DNA of 35,438 nucleotides from Albidovulum sp. (GTDB lineage: Bacteria > Pseudomonadota > Alphaproteobacteria > Rhodobacterales > Rhodobacteraceae): assembly GCA_030837785.1 (NCBI GenBank), contig JAUQYA010000089.1, positions 1 through 35,438 on the forward strand. The letters run 5' to 3'. Every line of letters starts with the position of its first letter. The first letter of the stretch is position 1. A program made the translations under genes and the position numbers. The notes under the pieces were generated by a model that worked only from the letters and a program-made list of their open reading frames with translations, ran no database searches and was not told the DNA's origin. Of this stretch, positions 1 through 7,586 are shown in pieces.

Positions 1-140
1 TGTTCCGAAAGGCAGACGAGCGCACCATCGAAGCCTCATGGCGAAGGGTCGGAACCCTGCTCGACGCCTTCACTCCCGCCGAATGCCAAAACTGCCTCCG
101 ACATGCAGGATACGCTTCAATCTAACTCAGACACGCTCTA
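1..140 (+). mobile_element. Right end of an IS630-family element (cut by window start)
   Basis: The first 140 bases hold the 3' end of an IS630-type transposase gene followed by a terminus that reads TAGAGCG on the complementary strand. The complete IS630 element at 11708-12837 also begins TAGAGCG. IS630 elements insert at TA, and the last two bases here are TA. The rest of the element lies outside the window. It abuts what is left of a LysR-type gene. Confidence 0.7.
3..125 (+). pseudogene. IS630-family transposase, C-terminal end only (partial)
   Basis: Only the last 40 codons are inside the window, entering already in frame and ending at TAA 123-125. The peptide contains KADERTIEASWRR, LLDAFTPAEC and a terminal HAGYASI, which match the conserved tail of IS630 transposases; the transposase at 12541-12822 ends in the similar HAGYVAD. 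The catalytic DDE residues would lie upstream, so whether the gene is intact cannot be judged. Confidence 0.75.
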
Positions 141-327
141 ACGACGTCGTTACGCACGTGCGTCAAATGTTGCCCAACCGCAGGCAGGCGGTGCCAACCG
201 GGCCGTTACGGCTTTGCTCCAGCGCCCGCACCTGCTGCACCACGGCGCCTTGGGTAACCCCGAGTTCCTCGGCGGCGATCCGGAAGTTTGAGCTACTCCC
301 CGATCCTTGGACAGTTTTCCGGGTGAG

Positions 328-1171
328 TTAAGCTACTGCCTGCACCTGCTGATCGGTTTGGGTTGCGTTGAAGTAGACCACGGCGGGCGGTTGTCCGCCA
401 TGGGCGGCGTGGGGCCGCTGGTGGTTGTAGAAGGTGATCCAGCGCCCGATGTCAGCCCTGGCCTGCGATCCGGTTTCCCAGGCGTGCAGGTAGACGCATT
501 CATACTTCAGGGATCGCCAGAGGCGCTCGATGAAGATGTTGTCGAGGCAGCGTCCCTTGCCGTCCATCGAGATCCGGGTGCCGACCCGTTTCAGCCGGTC
601 GGTCCAGAGGAAGGATGTGAACTGGCTTCCCTGATCCGTGTTCATGATTTCGGGCGCGCCGAAGCGGTGGATAGCCTCGTTCAGGGCCTCGACGCAGAAG
701 TCCGCCTCCAGCGTGTTGGAGATGCGCCAAGCCAGCACCTTCCTCGTAAACCAGTCCATGACCGCCACCAAGTAGAGGAAACCCTTCCTCATGGGCAAAT
801 AGGTGATGTCGGCGCGACCTGTCCTGGTTAGGCCGCTCCACCCGCAGCCCGCCCAGCAGATAGGGGTAGGTCTTGCGCCCCTTCGCGGGCCTGCTGGTGT
901 CGGGCTTCTGATAGATCGGCATCAGACGCATGAGGCGCATCAGCCGCCGGATACGCTTCTGGTTCACGGGATGACCTTCGTTCTGCAGGTGCCACGTCAT
1001 CTGCCGCACGCCGTAGAACGGGGTTTCCAGGAACTGCTTGTCGATCAGCAGCATGAGGTCGAGGTTCATCGCCGTCTCGCCCTGCGGCGCGGAATAGAAC
1101 GATGACCGAGAGATCGACAGCAGGCGGCACTGCGCCCCGACCGACAGGCGTGGGTGGTTCTTCTCGACCAT
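328..1171 (-). pseudogene. IS3-family transposase OrfB, frameshifted
   Basis: This is the DDE integrase-core subunit of the IS3 element. The upstream part (1171 to about 825) has the HTH_21-like region, including CRLLSISRSSFYS and FYGVRQMTWHLQNEG. The downstream part (about 820 to 328) is in another frame. It contains ADITYLPMRKG (first Asp), NTDQGSQFTS (second Asp) and FIERLWRSLKYE (Glu), ending YNHQRPHAAHGG. At 815-830 the sequence needs one base fewer than it has to join PNQ to ADITY, so a single-base insertion broke the gene. The ATG at 1171 is only the nominal start; such proteins are usually made as an OrfAB fusion. Confidence 0.82.
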
Positions 1172-1179
1172 CCCTCGCC

Positions 1180-1479
1180 TCACTTGCCGATCCAGGGCTT
1201 GAGCTTTCTGGACAAAAAATCGTTGGCCACAGCCAACTCCCCGATCTTGGCGTGCAGGTCTCGAACGGTTTGTTCGGCAACCTCGGCCGCCACCGCAGCC
1301 CTTCCGCCCCGTTCGAAGATGCCTGCAGCACCCTCCAGCAGTGACCGCTTCCATTGATGGATCATCGTCGGATGCACGCCATATTCGGCGGCTAGTTCCG
1401 ACACCGTGCGCTCCCCCTTCACGGCCTCCAGCGCCACACGCGCCTTGAATGCCGCAGCGTGGTTCCTGCGTTTCGACAT
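1180..1479 (-). CDS. IS3-family transposase OrfA (helix-turn-helix protein)
   Basis: A 99-residue protein of the IS3 OrfA type that binds the element's ends. It opens with RRNHAAAFKARVALEAVKGE, followed by the helix-turn-helix VSELAAEYGVHPTMIHQWKR (about residues 26-45), and ends in a leucine/alanine-rich stretch that normally forms a coiled coil. A GAGGAGATCAGAAC ribosome site precedes the ATG at 1479. The gene overlaps orfB's upstream frame. A run of six T followed by G on the coding strand (1220-1213) is a candidate slippery site for making the OrfAB fusion by -1 frameshifting. Confidence 0.85.
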   Translation of the reverse strand: MSKRRNHAAAFKARVALEAVKGERTVSELAAEYGVHPTMIHQWKRSLLEGAAGIFERGGRAAVAAEVAEQTVRDLHAKIGELAVANDFLSRKLKPWIGK

Positions 1480-1751
1480 GTTCTGATCTCCTCGTTCTTG
1501 GAGACCAGCAGACTTCAGATCGTAGCTTCCGTCACTGTCCGATTTTCAGGGGGTAGCTCAGTTCAAGACGCGGCCCGAAACCTCGAAGGCGAGGAGGCCG
1601 TTCAACGATGGCAGGTCGCGCCGGTGGTTCTTGGTGAAGCTCCGGGTGCTTCCGAGGTTCTCCACGATTCAGCTCCGTGGTTCGGTCAACGTAATAGCGC
1701 AGGACAGTGGGCAATTTCACGCTTCTGGCGACACGACGACGTGTAGATGGC

Positions 1752-1774
1752 GGGGGCCGAGAAGCTCGGCCCCC
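1752..1774 (-). terminator. Hairpin after the dehydratase-ridA operon
   Basis: A perfect 10-bp stem, GGGGGCCGAG pairing with CTCGGCCCCC, with the three-base loop AAG, lies 9 bases beyond the ridA stop codon on the minus strand. There is no clear T-run after it, so it may be a rho-independent terminator of reduced strength or an mRNA 3'-end stabiliser. Confidence 0.6.
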
Positions 1775-1783
1775 GTCCCATTC

Positions 1784-2248
1784 TCACTCGACTTCGAAGA
1801 CGGCGTCGACTTCGACGGCAACGCCCAGCGGCAACTGCGCGACGCCGACAGCAGCGCGGGTATGGCGGCCGATGTCGCCGAAAACCTCGACCATCAGATC
1901 CGAGGCACCATTGGCGACCTTCGGCTGTTCAGTGAAGTCGGTGGTCGAGTTCACGAAGACGTTCAACCGAAGCACCCGCTTCACCCGGTCAAGGTCACCA
2001 AGCGCATTCTGCAGTTGCGCGATGATGTTCAGACCGGCCATGCGGGCGGCTTTCTGGCCGTCCTCAACGCCGAAATCAGCGCCCAGCTTGCCGATGAACT
2101 TGAACTCACCATTCCACGAACAGACCTGACCCGAGACATAGGCGGTTCCGTTGCCAACCACGACCGGCGTGTAATTGGCGACAGGCACGGCAGCGTTTGG
2201 CAATTCGATCTTCTTTTCCACAAGGTTGCGGGCGACAACACCAGTCAT
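1784..2248 (-). CDS. ridA: RidA (YjgF/YER057c/UK114) family imine/enamine deaminase
   Basis: A 154-residue protein of the RidA fold, longer than E. coli RidA (128) and nearer the chorismate-mutase-like variant of the family. The features are VVVGNGTAYVSGQVC near residue 29-43, the mid-region LQNALGDLDRVKRVLRLNVFV, and the C-terminal RHTRAAVGVAQLPLGVAVEV whose Arg occupies the place of the substrate-carboxylate-binding Arg. RidA proteins hydrolyse reactive enamine/imine products of PLP enzymes to keto acids and ammonia. Here the gene starts 20 bases after a PLP dehydratase stop, with GGAGAG before the ATG, so the two are almost certainly co-transcribed and functionally paired. Substrate range is not deducible. 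Confidence 0.9.
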   Translation of the reverse strand: MTGVVARNLVEKKIELPNAAVPVANYTPVVVGNGTAYVSGQVCSWNGEFKFIGKLGADFGVEDGQKAARMAGLNIIAQLQNALGDLDRVKRVLRLNVFVNSTTDFTEQPKVANGASDLMVEVFGDIGRHTRAAVGVAQLPLGVAVEVDAVFEVE

Positions 2249-2268
2249 CTCATCTCTCCGGGTTTGGG

Positions 2269-3315
2269 TTACTTGAGGATTTCGGCCAGCAGCGGGCGCG
2301 AGATGTTGGCGCCCGACATGATGACGGCGACGCGCTTGCCTTGCATCTTGTCGCGCTCTTGCATCAGCCCAGCAAGGGCGGCAACGCCCGCACCTTCGGC
2401 CATGTTGTGGGTGTCGGTGTGATAGATGCGCGCGGCTTCGCGGATTTCGTCATCATCGACCTGGATGATGCGGTCGGCGCCACCGTTGATGATCTCGACC
2501 GCGAAGGGGTTGGGAACCCGCACTGAAAGCCCGTCCGCGATGGTGTCCGCAGTCTCGGTCGGGACCGGCCGCTTTGCATCGAACGACAGCGCATAGGTCG
2601 CCGAATGTTTCGACACGACACCGACCACCTTCGTCTTGAGGCCAAGCAGGTCACGGGTGCGGATCATGCCGCAAATGCCCGAGCCAAGCCCGATCGGCAC
2701 ATAGACGGTGTCGAGGCGATGCACCGCGCTGAACAGCTCGTAGGCATAGGTTGCCACCCCGCGGATCAGGTCCGGATGGAACGGCTCGATCATCAATAGC
2801 CCACGGTCCTTGGCAATCTTCCTGGAGATTTCATAGGACGCAGTGAAATCGTGCCCGTCCGTGATCACTTCGGCACCCATGGCGCGGATCGCTGCGATCT
2901 TTTCGGCGTTGCCGGTCAGGGGCACCACGATGGTCACCTTCAGGCCGGCCCGCAGTCCTGCAAAGGTCTGGCTCAGCCCGTGGTTGCCCGCACTTGCCGT
3001 AATGATCCCGGCGGGCAGCGGCCCGTTGCGGCCCGACGCGATCGAGTTGGCCATCACCAGGCCGCCGCGCATCTTGAAGGCGCCGGTCGGCAGGTGGTTT
3101 TCGTGCTTTACCCAGACTTCGGCACCGGTCCGATCGTGCAGCATGGGCCAGTCGATCTGCGGGGTCGGCCCGACCACCTTGCGGACGATCTCGACCGCCT
3201 CCATGAGGCCGTCGAAGTCGAACAGATAGGATTCCACGGTGCGCCCGTGGGATTTTTCGGCAGCGGTCATCTCTCTCTCCATCGCGGCGCTGACTGCAGA
3301 TTCCGTATTCGGCAT
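2269..3315 (-). CDS. PLP-dependent threonine/serine dehydratase-like ammonia-lyase
   Basis: A fold-type II PLP enzyme of 348 residues, without the C-terminal ACT regulatory domain of biosynthetic IlvA. The Schiff-base lysine is in TGAFKMRGG (about Lys81), the substrate loop is TASAGNHG (about 107-114), and the phosphate-binding glycine loop is GLGSGICG (about 209-216). Such enzymes dehydrate hydroxy-amino acids (threonine, serine, threo-3-hydroxyaspartate) to an enamine that becomes a keto acid plus ammonia. The start at 3315 has AAGGTG five to six bases upstream; a longer frame reaches 3375 but overlaps the divergent regulator's control region. It is followed by ridA and is divergent from a LysR gene, which suggests a regulated catabolic role. 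Exact substrate unknown; threo-3-hydroxyaspartate ammonia-lyase and EutB-like enzymes are alternatives. Confidence 0.85.
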   Translation of the reverse strand: MPNTESAVSAAMEREMTAAEKSHGRTVESYLFDFDGLMEAVEIVRKVVGPTPQIDWPMLHDRTGAEVWVKHENHLPTGAFKMRGGLVMANSIASGRNGPLPAGIITASAGNHGLSQTFAGLRAGLKVTIVVPLTGNAEKIAAIRAMGAEVITDGHDFTASYEISRKIAKDRGLLMIEPFHPDLIRGVATYAYELFSAVHRLDTVYVPIGLGSGICGMIRTRDLLGLKTKVVGVVSKHSATYALSFDAKRPVPTETADTIADGLSVRVPNPFAVEIINGGADRIIQVDDDEIREAARIYHTDTHNMAEGAGVAALAGLMQERDKMQGKRVAVIMSGANISRPLLAEILK

Positions 3316-3381
3316 TTTCACCTTGCCTCGCATCCTGTCGCGGAAAGCGGCTTGACAAAAGCGCCGTTTAGTCATGGAGAC

Positions 3382-3396
3382 ATTCCGAAGCGGAAT
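3382..3396. promoter_or_regulatory. Palindrome ATTCC-N5-GGAAT, candidate LysR operator
   Basis: A perfect 5-5-5 dyad (ATTCC GAAGC GGAAT) lies between the divergent dehydratase and LysR genes and ends six bases before the LysR start codon. LysR proteins bind short interrupted dyads in such divergent regions and commonly repress their own gene. A TTGACA hexamer at 3353-3358 could be a -35 element for the LysR gene, though no good -10 follows. Binding is inference. Confidence 0.45.
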
Positions 3397-3402
3397 GGAA
3401 AG

Positions 3403-4308
3403 ATGATCCCGAGACGCCTACTTCCTTCAATTGCATTGCTGACGTCCTTTGAAGCCGTGGCCCGAACCGGCAGTGTGACCAAGGCTGCCGAGGAACTCAA
3501 CCTGACCCAGGGCGCAGTCAGCCGTCATATCAAAGCCCTCGAAGAGCAACTCAACGGCGAGCTTTTTGTCAGGGAAAGGCTTTCGATGCGCCTGACGCTG
3601 GCGGGCGAGAGCTACGTTCGCGAAGTGAGGGAGGCTCTGCGCCGGATCAGTACCGCTTCCCTCAACTTCCGGGCCAATCCGAAAGGAGGGACGCTGAACC
3701 TTGCCGTGTTGCCCTCATTCGGCATGCGGTGGCTGGCACCACGCCTGCCCGACTTTGTGGCCAACCATCCGGACATCACGCTCAATCTCGTCACCCGCAT
3801 GTCTCAGTTCGATTTCAAGATCGATACGATCGACGCCGCGATTCACTTCGGTCAGCCAAACTGGCCCGGAACGGAATCAGCTTTCTTGCGTCACGAGGAG
3901 ATCATTCCCGTTTGCAGTCCGGAAATGGCAAAGGAATATGGCTTCCGAACGGCTTCTGACCTGCGGGCGGCACCTCTTTTGATTCTCGTTTCAAGGCCGG
4001 ATGCGTGGGAGAAGTGGCTGGCATCCCAGAATGCCCCGGCAGAGGACGTCTTCGGCATGATGTTCGATCAATTCGGGACCATCGCGAACTCAGCCGCCGC
4101 CGGTCTCGGTGTCGCTTTGATGCCTACGTTCCTGATCGAGAAGGAACTTTCGACCGGCGAACTGGTGCCAGCCATCCCGGTACGTGTTCAAAGCCAGGAG
4201 AGCTATTACCTGATATGGCCCACGGATCGCTCCTCGTACCCGCCCCTCAAGGCCTTGAAGTTCTGGTTGGCGAGCCGGATGCAGGAGAACACCTATTCCG
4301 TTCCGTAA
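3403..4308 (+). CDS. LysR-family transcriptional regulator (GcvA-like)
   Basis: A full-length LTTR of 301 residues. The N-terminal helix-turn-helix spans about residues 12-50 (LTSFEAVARTGSVTKAAEEL then LTQGAVSRHIKALEEQL). The effector-binding domain follows, with LNLAVLPSFGMRWLAPRLPD around 98-117, the typical start of GcvA/DsdC-type periplasmic-binding-like folds. The ATG at 3403 is chosen because GGAAAG precedes it directly and the alignment begins there; the open frame extends upstream without similarity. It is divergent from the dehydratase-ridA operon and sits upstream of the oxidase-dehydrogenase operon, so it probably controls both in response to the pathway substrate. That role is inferred from position. 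Confidence 0.9.
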   Translation: MIPRRLLPSIALLTSFEAVARTGSVTKAAEELNLTQGAVSRHIKALEEQLNGELFVRERLSMRLTLAGESYVREVREALRRISTASLNFRANPKGGTLNLAVLPSFGMRWLAPRLPDFVANHPDITLNLVTRMSQFDFKIDTIDAAIHFGQPNWPGTESAFLRHEEIIPVCSPEMAKEYGFRTASDLRAAPLLILVSRPDAWEKWLASQNAPAEDVFGMMFDQFGTIANSAAAGLGVALMPTFLIEKELSTGELVPAIPVRVQSQESYYLIWPTDRSSYPPLKALKFWLASRMQENTYSVP

Positions 4309-4458
4309 TGCCTTGTTGAAAAAACGGCGCTGGTAAACAGACACTATTTTCTCAAGATTTGGTCCTCAGGAAACCCGACGGCAGCCTTGCTCGAATGACC
4401 GGAACGGCCCTGTGGGCGAACGATCCCGCATGGCTTCAAGGAATGATCGGAGGAAATC

Positions 4459-5745
4459 GTGCAGGACGCGACGCATGGGCTTTGGGCGCAAACCGCAGTG
4501 TCTGCGCCGGCTTTCCCGCAGTTTGTCGGCGATCTGACGGTCGACGTTGCGGTGATCGGTGGCGGCTACGGCGGGCTCTCAGCTGCGCTCCAGATTGCTG
4601 CGGCCGGCGGCACCGTGGCGCTGCTGGAGGCCAACTCGATTGGTTTTGGTGGGGCTGGCAGAAACTCCGGTCTGGTGAACGCAGGCATGTGGGTCATGCC
4701 CGACGACATCGTGAAGGATCTTGGCGATGACATCGGCGAGCGCCTGATCCGCTTTCTTGGGGATGCGCCCACGGCAGTCTTCGACGTGATCCGAGATTTT
4801 CGCATCGACTGTGAAGGCGAACGCCGAGGCACCCTGCATTGCGCGGTCGGCGCAAGCGGTCTCGTAGAGATCACCGAGCGGGCGCGCCAGTGGCACAAGC
4901 GCGGCGTGGCTGTCCGGCAGATCGGCGCCGAGGAGACGCGGGAAAGGCTGGGCAGCGCGCGCTATGCCGGGGCGCTGGAAGACCCCCGCGCCGGGACGAT
5001 CCAGCCGCTTTCCTATGTGCGTGGCCTGGCCCGCGCGGCACAGGGCAGGGGCGCGCGCATCTTCACTGACAGTGCCGTATCGGAAGTCCGACACGAACTT
5101 GGCCGATGGCAGCTTGTGTCGGCCAAGGGACGTCTGACTGCAGATTGGGTGATCGCGGCGGGTGAGAGCTACAGCTTTGGGGCGACGCAACCCATTCGGG
5201 AAACCTATGTGCAGTTTCCGTTCTTCAACATGGCGACTCGTCCATTGCAGGAGGATGAGTTGGCTTCCGTCCTGATCTCGCGTCAGGCGATGATCGACAC
5301 GCAGAAGATCATCTCCGCCTTTCGTCTGGACCAGGCAGGACGGCTGATCATCGGCTCCGTCGGTAGTCTGGGTGCCATCGCACGCAGCGTTCATGCGCAA
5401 TGGGCCAATCGTTCCATTGCCCGCGCCTTCCCGCAATTGCGTGGTCTGAAAGTCGAGCAGGTATGGGGCGGGGTTATTGGAATGACCGCGAACCACCTGC
5501 CCAAGCTCGAATGGCTTGGGCCCCAAATGATTGCCGTTGGTGGGTACAACGGTCGCGGCATCGCGCCCGGGACCGCGATGGGAGCCGCCGTCGCCAAATT
5601 CGTTGCGGGCAAGATCCCGGAGGCGGACCTGCCTCTGCCGATCACCAAGCCGGTCGCGAGGCATATGACCGCACTTCACGAAACCTACATCCGACAAGGC
5701 GCCATCGCGGCGCATCTCGTCGGGAACCGCTTCACGGGGGCATGA
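4459..5745 (+). CDS. FAD-dependent amine/amino-acid oxidoreductase (DadA/PuuB-like)
   Basis: A 428-residue DAO-family flavoenzyme. The dinucleotide-binding motif VAVIGGGYGGLSAAL is at about residues 29-43, the FAD-contacting segment FGGAGRNSGLVN at about 66-77, and the C-terminal FAD loop GGYNGRGIAPGTAMG at about 361-375. The layout matches gamma-glutamylputrescine oxidase and D-amino-acid dehydrogenase relatives that oxidise a C-N bond to an imine. The start is a GTG at 4459 preceded by GGAGGA at spacing five. Its TGA overlaps the ATG of the aldehyde dehydrogenase (ATGA), so the two are translationally coupled and the oxidase product is plausibly the dehydrogenase's aldehyde precursor. The amine substrate is not identifiable. 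Confidence 0.87.
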   Translation: MQDATHGLWAQTAVSAPAFPQFVGDLTVDVAVIGGGYGGLSAALQIAAAGGTVALLEANSIGFGGAGRNSGLVNAGMWVMPDDIVKDLGDDIGERLIRFLGDAPTAVFDVIRDFRIDCEGERRGTLHCAVGASGLVEITERARQWHKRGVAVRQIGAEETRERLGSARYAGALEDPRAGTIQPLSYVRGLARAAQGRGARIFTDSAVSEVRHELGRWQLVSAKGRLTADWVIAAGESYSFGATQPIRETYVQFPFFNMATRPLQEDELASVLISRQAMIDTQKIISAFRLDQAGRLIIGSVGSLGAIARSVHAQWANRSIARAFPQLRGLKVEQVWGGVIGMTANHLPKLEWLGPQMIAVGGYNGRGIAPGTAMGAAVAKFVAGKIPEADLPLPITKPVARHMTALHETYIRQGAIAAHLVGNRFTGA

Positions 5746-7190
5746 CGATGATCATCGGCAAGAACTACATCGGTGGGAACTGGTGCGACGGCGAAGGGGA
5801 AATCGAGAACCGCAATCCGGCGCGCCCCGATGAGATCGTCGGTCGGTTTGCCCGCGCCGGTGAGGCGCAGGTTCGGCAGGCGATCGACGCGGCCCACGCT
5901 GCTGCTCCGGCATGGGCGCGGCTGAACCCGCAACTTCGGGCGGAGATGCTCACGGCCATCGGGGACGCTCTGTTTGCCCGTCGCCAAGAGCTTGGCACCC
6001 TTCTGTCGCGTGAAGAAGGCAAGACTGTCGCTGAGGGTGTCGGTGAGGTGACCCGCGGCGCCCAAATCTTCCGTTTTCAGGCCGGCGAATGCCTGCGTCA
6101 GGCTGGTGATCTGTTGGCGTCGATCCGCGGAACTGCCACGATTGAAGTCACTCGCGAACCGGTGGGTGTCATCGGCATCATCACCCCTTGGAATTTTCCG
6201 ACGGCCATTCCGGCGTGGAAGATTGCGCCAGCCCTGGCCCATGGCAACACGGTCGTGTTCAAACCGGCTGAACTGGTTCCCGCTTCGGCCCATGCATTGG
6301 CGGAGATCATCGCCTCCGCAGGTTTTCCTGCCGGTGTGTTCAATCTGGTCATGGGGCCGGGCCGCATGGTCGGGCGCCTCCTTACCGAAAGTGACAAGGT
6401 GGATGCGATCAGCTTTACCGGCTCGGTTTCGACCGGGCGCGGGGTGGCCGCCGCCTGTGTCTCGGCCCATAAGATGAAGAAGTTCCAGCTGGAAATGGGG
6501 GGCAAGAATCCGCTTGTGGTGCTGGACGACGCCGACCTTGAGGTGGCCGTCGACTGCATGGTGCAGGGCAGCTATTTCTCGACCGGCCAGCGCTGCACAG
6601 CCTCGTCGCGGATCATCGTCACCGACGGCATTCATGACCGGTTTGTCGAGGCCGTCTCGACGCGGATCGGGCAGTTGAAGATCGGCGACCCGCTGCAAGA
6701 CGGCGTCCAGATTGGCCCGGTTGTCGATCAGAGCCAGCTTGATCAGGACCTTTCCTATATTTCGGTCGGCCAAGCCGAGGGTGCCCGGCTTTACGCGGGC
6801 GGGCGTCAGATCCAGACCGACACGGGGGGCCACTTCCTGACACCCGCGCTGTTCACAGACGTGACGCCGCAGATGCGCATTTCTCGCGAAGAGATTTTCG
6901 GCCCGGTCGCAGGGGTGATCCGGGTAGCATCCTATGATGAGGCGCTGATGGTCGCGAATGACACGGAGTTCGGCCTCTCCGCCGGAATCTGCACCACCAG
7001 TCTGAAGCACGCCACGCACTTCCGGCGCAATGCGCAGGCCGGCATGGTCATGGTCAACATGCCGACGGCTGGCGTCGACTATCATGTGCCCTTCGGAGGC
7101 ACCAAGGGCTCGTCCTATGGCGCCCGCGAGCAGGGGCGCCATGCGGTGGAATTCTTCACCACAGTCAAAACCGCGTACATTCAGGCATGA
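5742..7190 (+). CDS. NAD(P)-dependent aldehyde dehydrogenase, alpha-ketoglutaric-semialdehyde dehydrogenase type
   Basis: A complete 482-residue ALDH. Visible catalytic elements are PWNFP (Asn151), the cofactor lysine in VFKPAE (Lys174), SFTGSVSTG, the general-base Glu251 in LEMGGKNP, and the nucleophile Cys285 in TGQRCTA. The C-terminal stretch GVDYHVPFGGTKGSSYG followed by AREQG is characteristic of 2,5-dioxovalerate/succinate-semialdehyde-type dehydrogenases. It oxidises a semialdehyde to a carboxylate, possibly delivering 2-oxoglutarate or succinate to the TCA cycle. It overlaps the oxidase gene upstream and the YciI-like gene downstream by ATGA junctions. Family is certain; the precise substrate is not. 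Confidence 0.9.
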   Translation: MTMIIGKNYIGGNWCDGEGEIENRNPARPDEIVGRFARAGEAQVRQAIDAAHAAAPAWARLNPQLRAEMLTAIGDALFARRQELGTLLSREEGKTVAEGVGEVTRGAQIFRFQAGECLRQAGDLLASIRGTATIEVTREPVGVIGIITPWNFPTAIPAWKIAPALAHGNTVVFKPAELVPASAHALAEIIASAGFPAGVFNLVMGPGRMVGRLLTESDKVDAISFTGSVSTGRGVAAACVSAHKMKKFQLEMGGKNPLVVLDDADLEVAVDCMVQGSYFSTGQRCTASSRIIVTDGIHDRFVEAVSTRIGQLKIGDPLQDGVQIGPVVDQSQLDQDLSYISVGQAEGARLYAGGRQIQTDTGGHFLTPALFTDVTPQMRISREEIFGPVAGVIRVASYDEALMVANDTEFGLSAGICTTSLKHATHFRRNAQAGMVMVNMPTAGVDYHVPFGGTKGSSYGAREQGRHAVEFFTTVKTAYIQA

Positions 7191-7201
7191 AGGGGACCCA
7201 G

Positions 7202-7510
7202 ATGCTTTACACTCTGACCGCATTCGACAAACCCGGCGAGGAAGCCCGTGCGAACCGGGCGCGTCTTCGGTTGCAGCATATGGACAACCTCTACCGGCTG
7301 CATCAGGCGGGGCAACTCCTCGACGGCGGGGCCTATGTCGATGATGCCGGGAACATGAACGGCTCGATCCTGCTTTTGTCCTTCGCCGATGAGGCAGAGC
7401 TTCAGGCCTATCGGCACTCGGAAGTCTTCATCGACGATGTCTGGGGCGAAGTAACGCTGACGCCGTTCCGCCGCATCGACTGGGACAAGTTCCTGGCCGC
7501 GCGCGGCTGA
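7202..7510 (+). CDS. YciI-family small protein
   Basis: A 102-residue protein with the ferredoxin-like YciI fold signature. It starts MLYTLTAFDKPG, has the conserved RLRLQHMDNLYRLHQAGQLL region, the DDAGNMNGSILLLSFAD strand, and ends VTLTPFRRIDW. The ATG at 7202 is preferred because AAGGGGACC sits at proper spacing and family members begin MLY or MF. An ATG at 7187, overlapping the dehydrogenase stop, would add five residues. YciI proteins often accompany catabolic operons; some act as small hydrolases or dehalogenase-like enzymes, but most are unassigned. Last gene of the plus-strand operon; the palindrome GCCCCTAGGGGC at 7531-7542 lies just downstream. Confidence 0.82.
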   Translation: MLYTLTAFDKPGEEARANRARLRLQHMDNLYRLHQAGQLLDGGAYVDDAGNMNGSILLLSFADEAELQAYRHSEVFIDDVWGEVTLTPFRRIDWDKFLAARG

Positions 7511-7586
7511 TATTTCCAAAGCTACGCAGCCCCTAGGGGCGTCTTCATTTGAGGGATTCCCAGTTTGGCTGAGTTCTGATTCAAGA

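Larger units (their letters stand above)
289..1560 (-). mobile_element. IS3-family insertion sequence, 1272 bp, with 3-bp target duplication
   Basis: The ends are imperfect inverted repeats. The left end starts TGAGCTACTCCCCGATCC, and the complement of the right end starts TGAGCTACCCCCTGAAAA. The element is flanked by GTT at 286-288 and GTT at 1561-1563, the 3-bp duplication usual for IS3 elements. Inside are orfA and orfB on the minus strand with a possible slippage site between them. OrfB carries a one-base frameshift near 822, so this copy is probably inactive. Confidence 0.88.
163..1665 (-). pseudogene. LysR-family regulator remnant, interrupted by IS3 element
   Basis: Removing the IS3-type element at 289-1560 and one copy of its GTT duplication joins two minus-strand pieces (1665-1561 and 288-163) into one reading frame. 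The joined frame gives a typical LysR N-terminus: RDLPSLNGLLAFEVSGR, then NFRIAAEELGVTQGAV and VQQVRALEQ, the winged helix-turn-helix. A GTG at 1665 with GGAG about seven bases upstream and a stop directly before it is the likely start. After RALEQ the frame loses similarity and stops at 163, so the effector-binding domain of roughly 220 residues is absent. It is a broken regulator, probably once tied to the dehydratase-ridA operon just upstream. Confidence 0.75.

Noticed and set aside
307..831. Plus-strand open frame inside the IS3 element
   Set aside because: Antisense shadow of OrfB, which carries clear DDE motifs on the minus strand.
3316..3375. Longer N-terminus for the dehydratase starting at 3375
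   Set aside because: The extra 20 residues are unlike the family and would overlap the divergent promoter region; a ribosome site is present before 3315.
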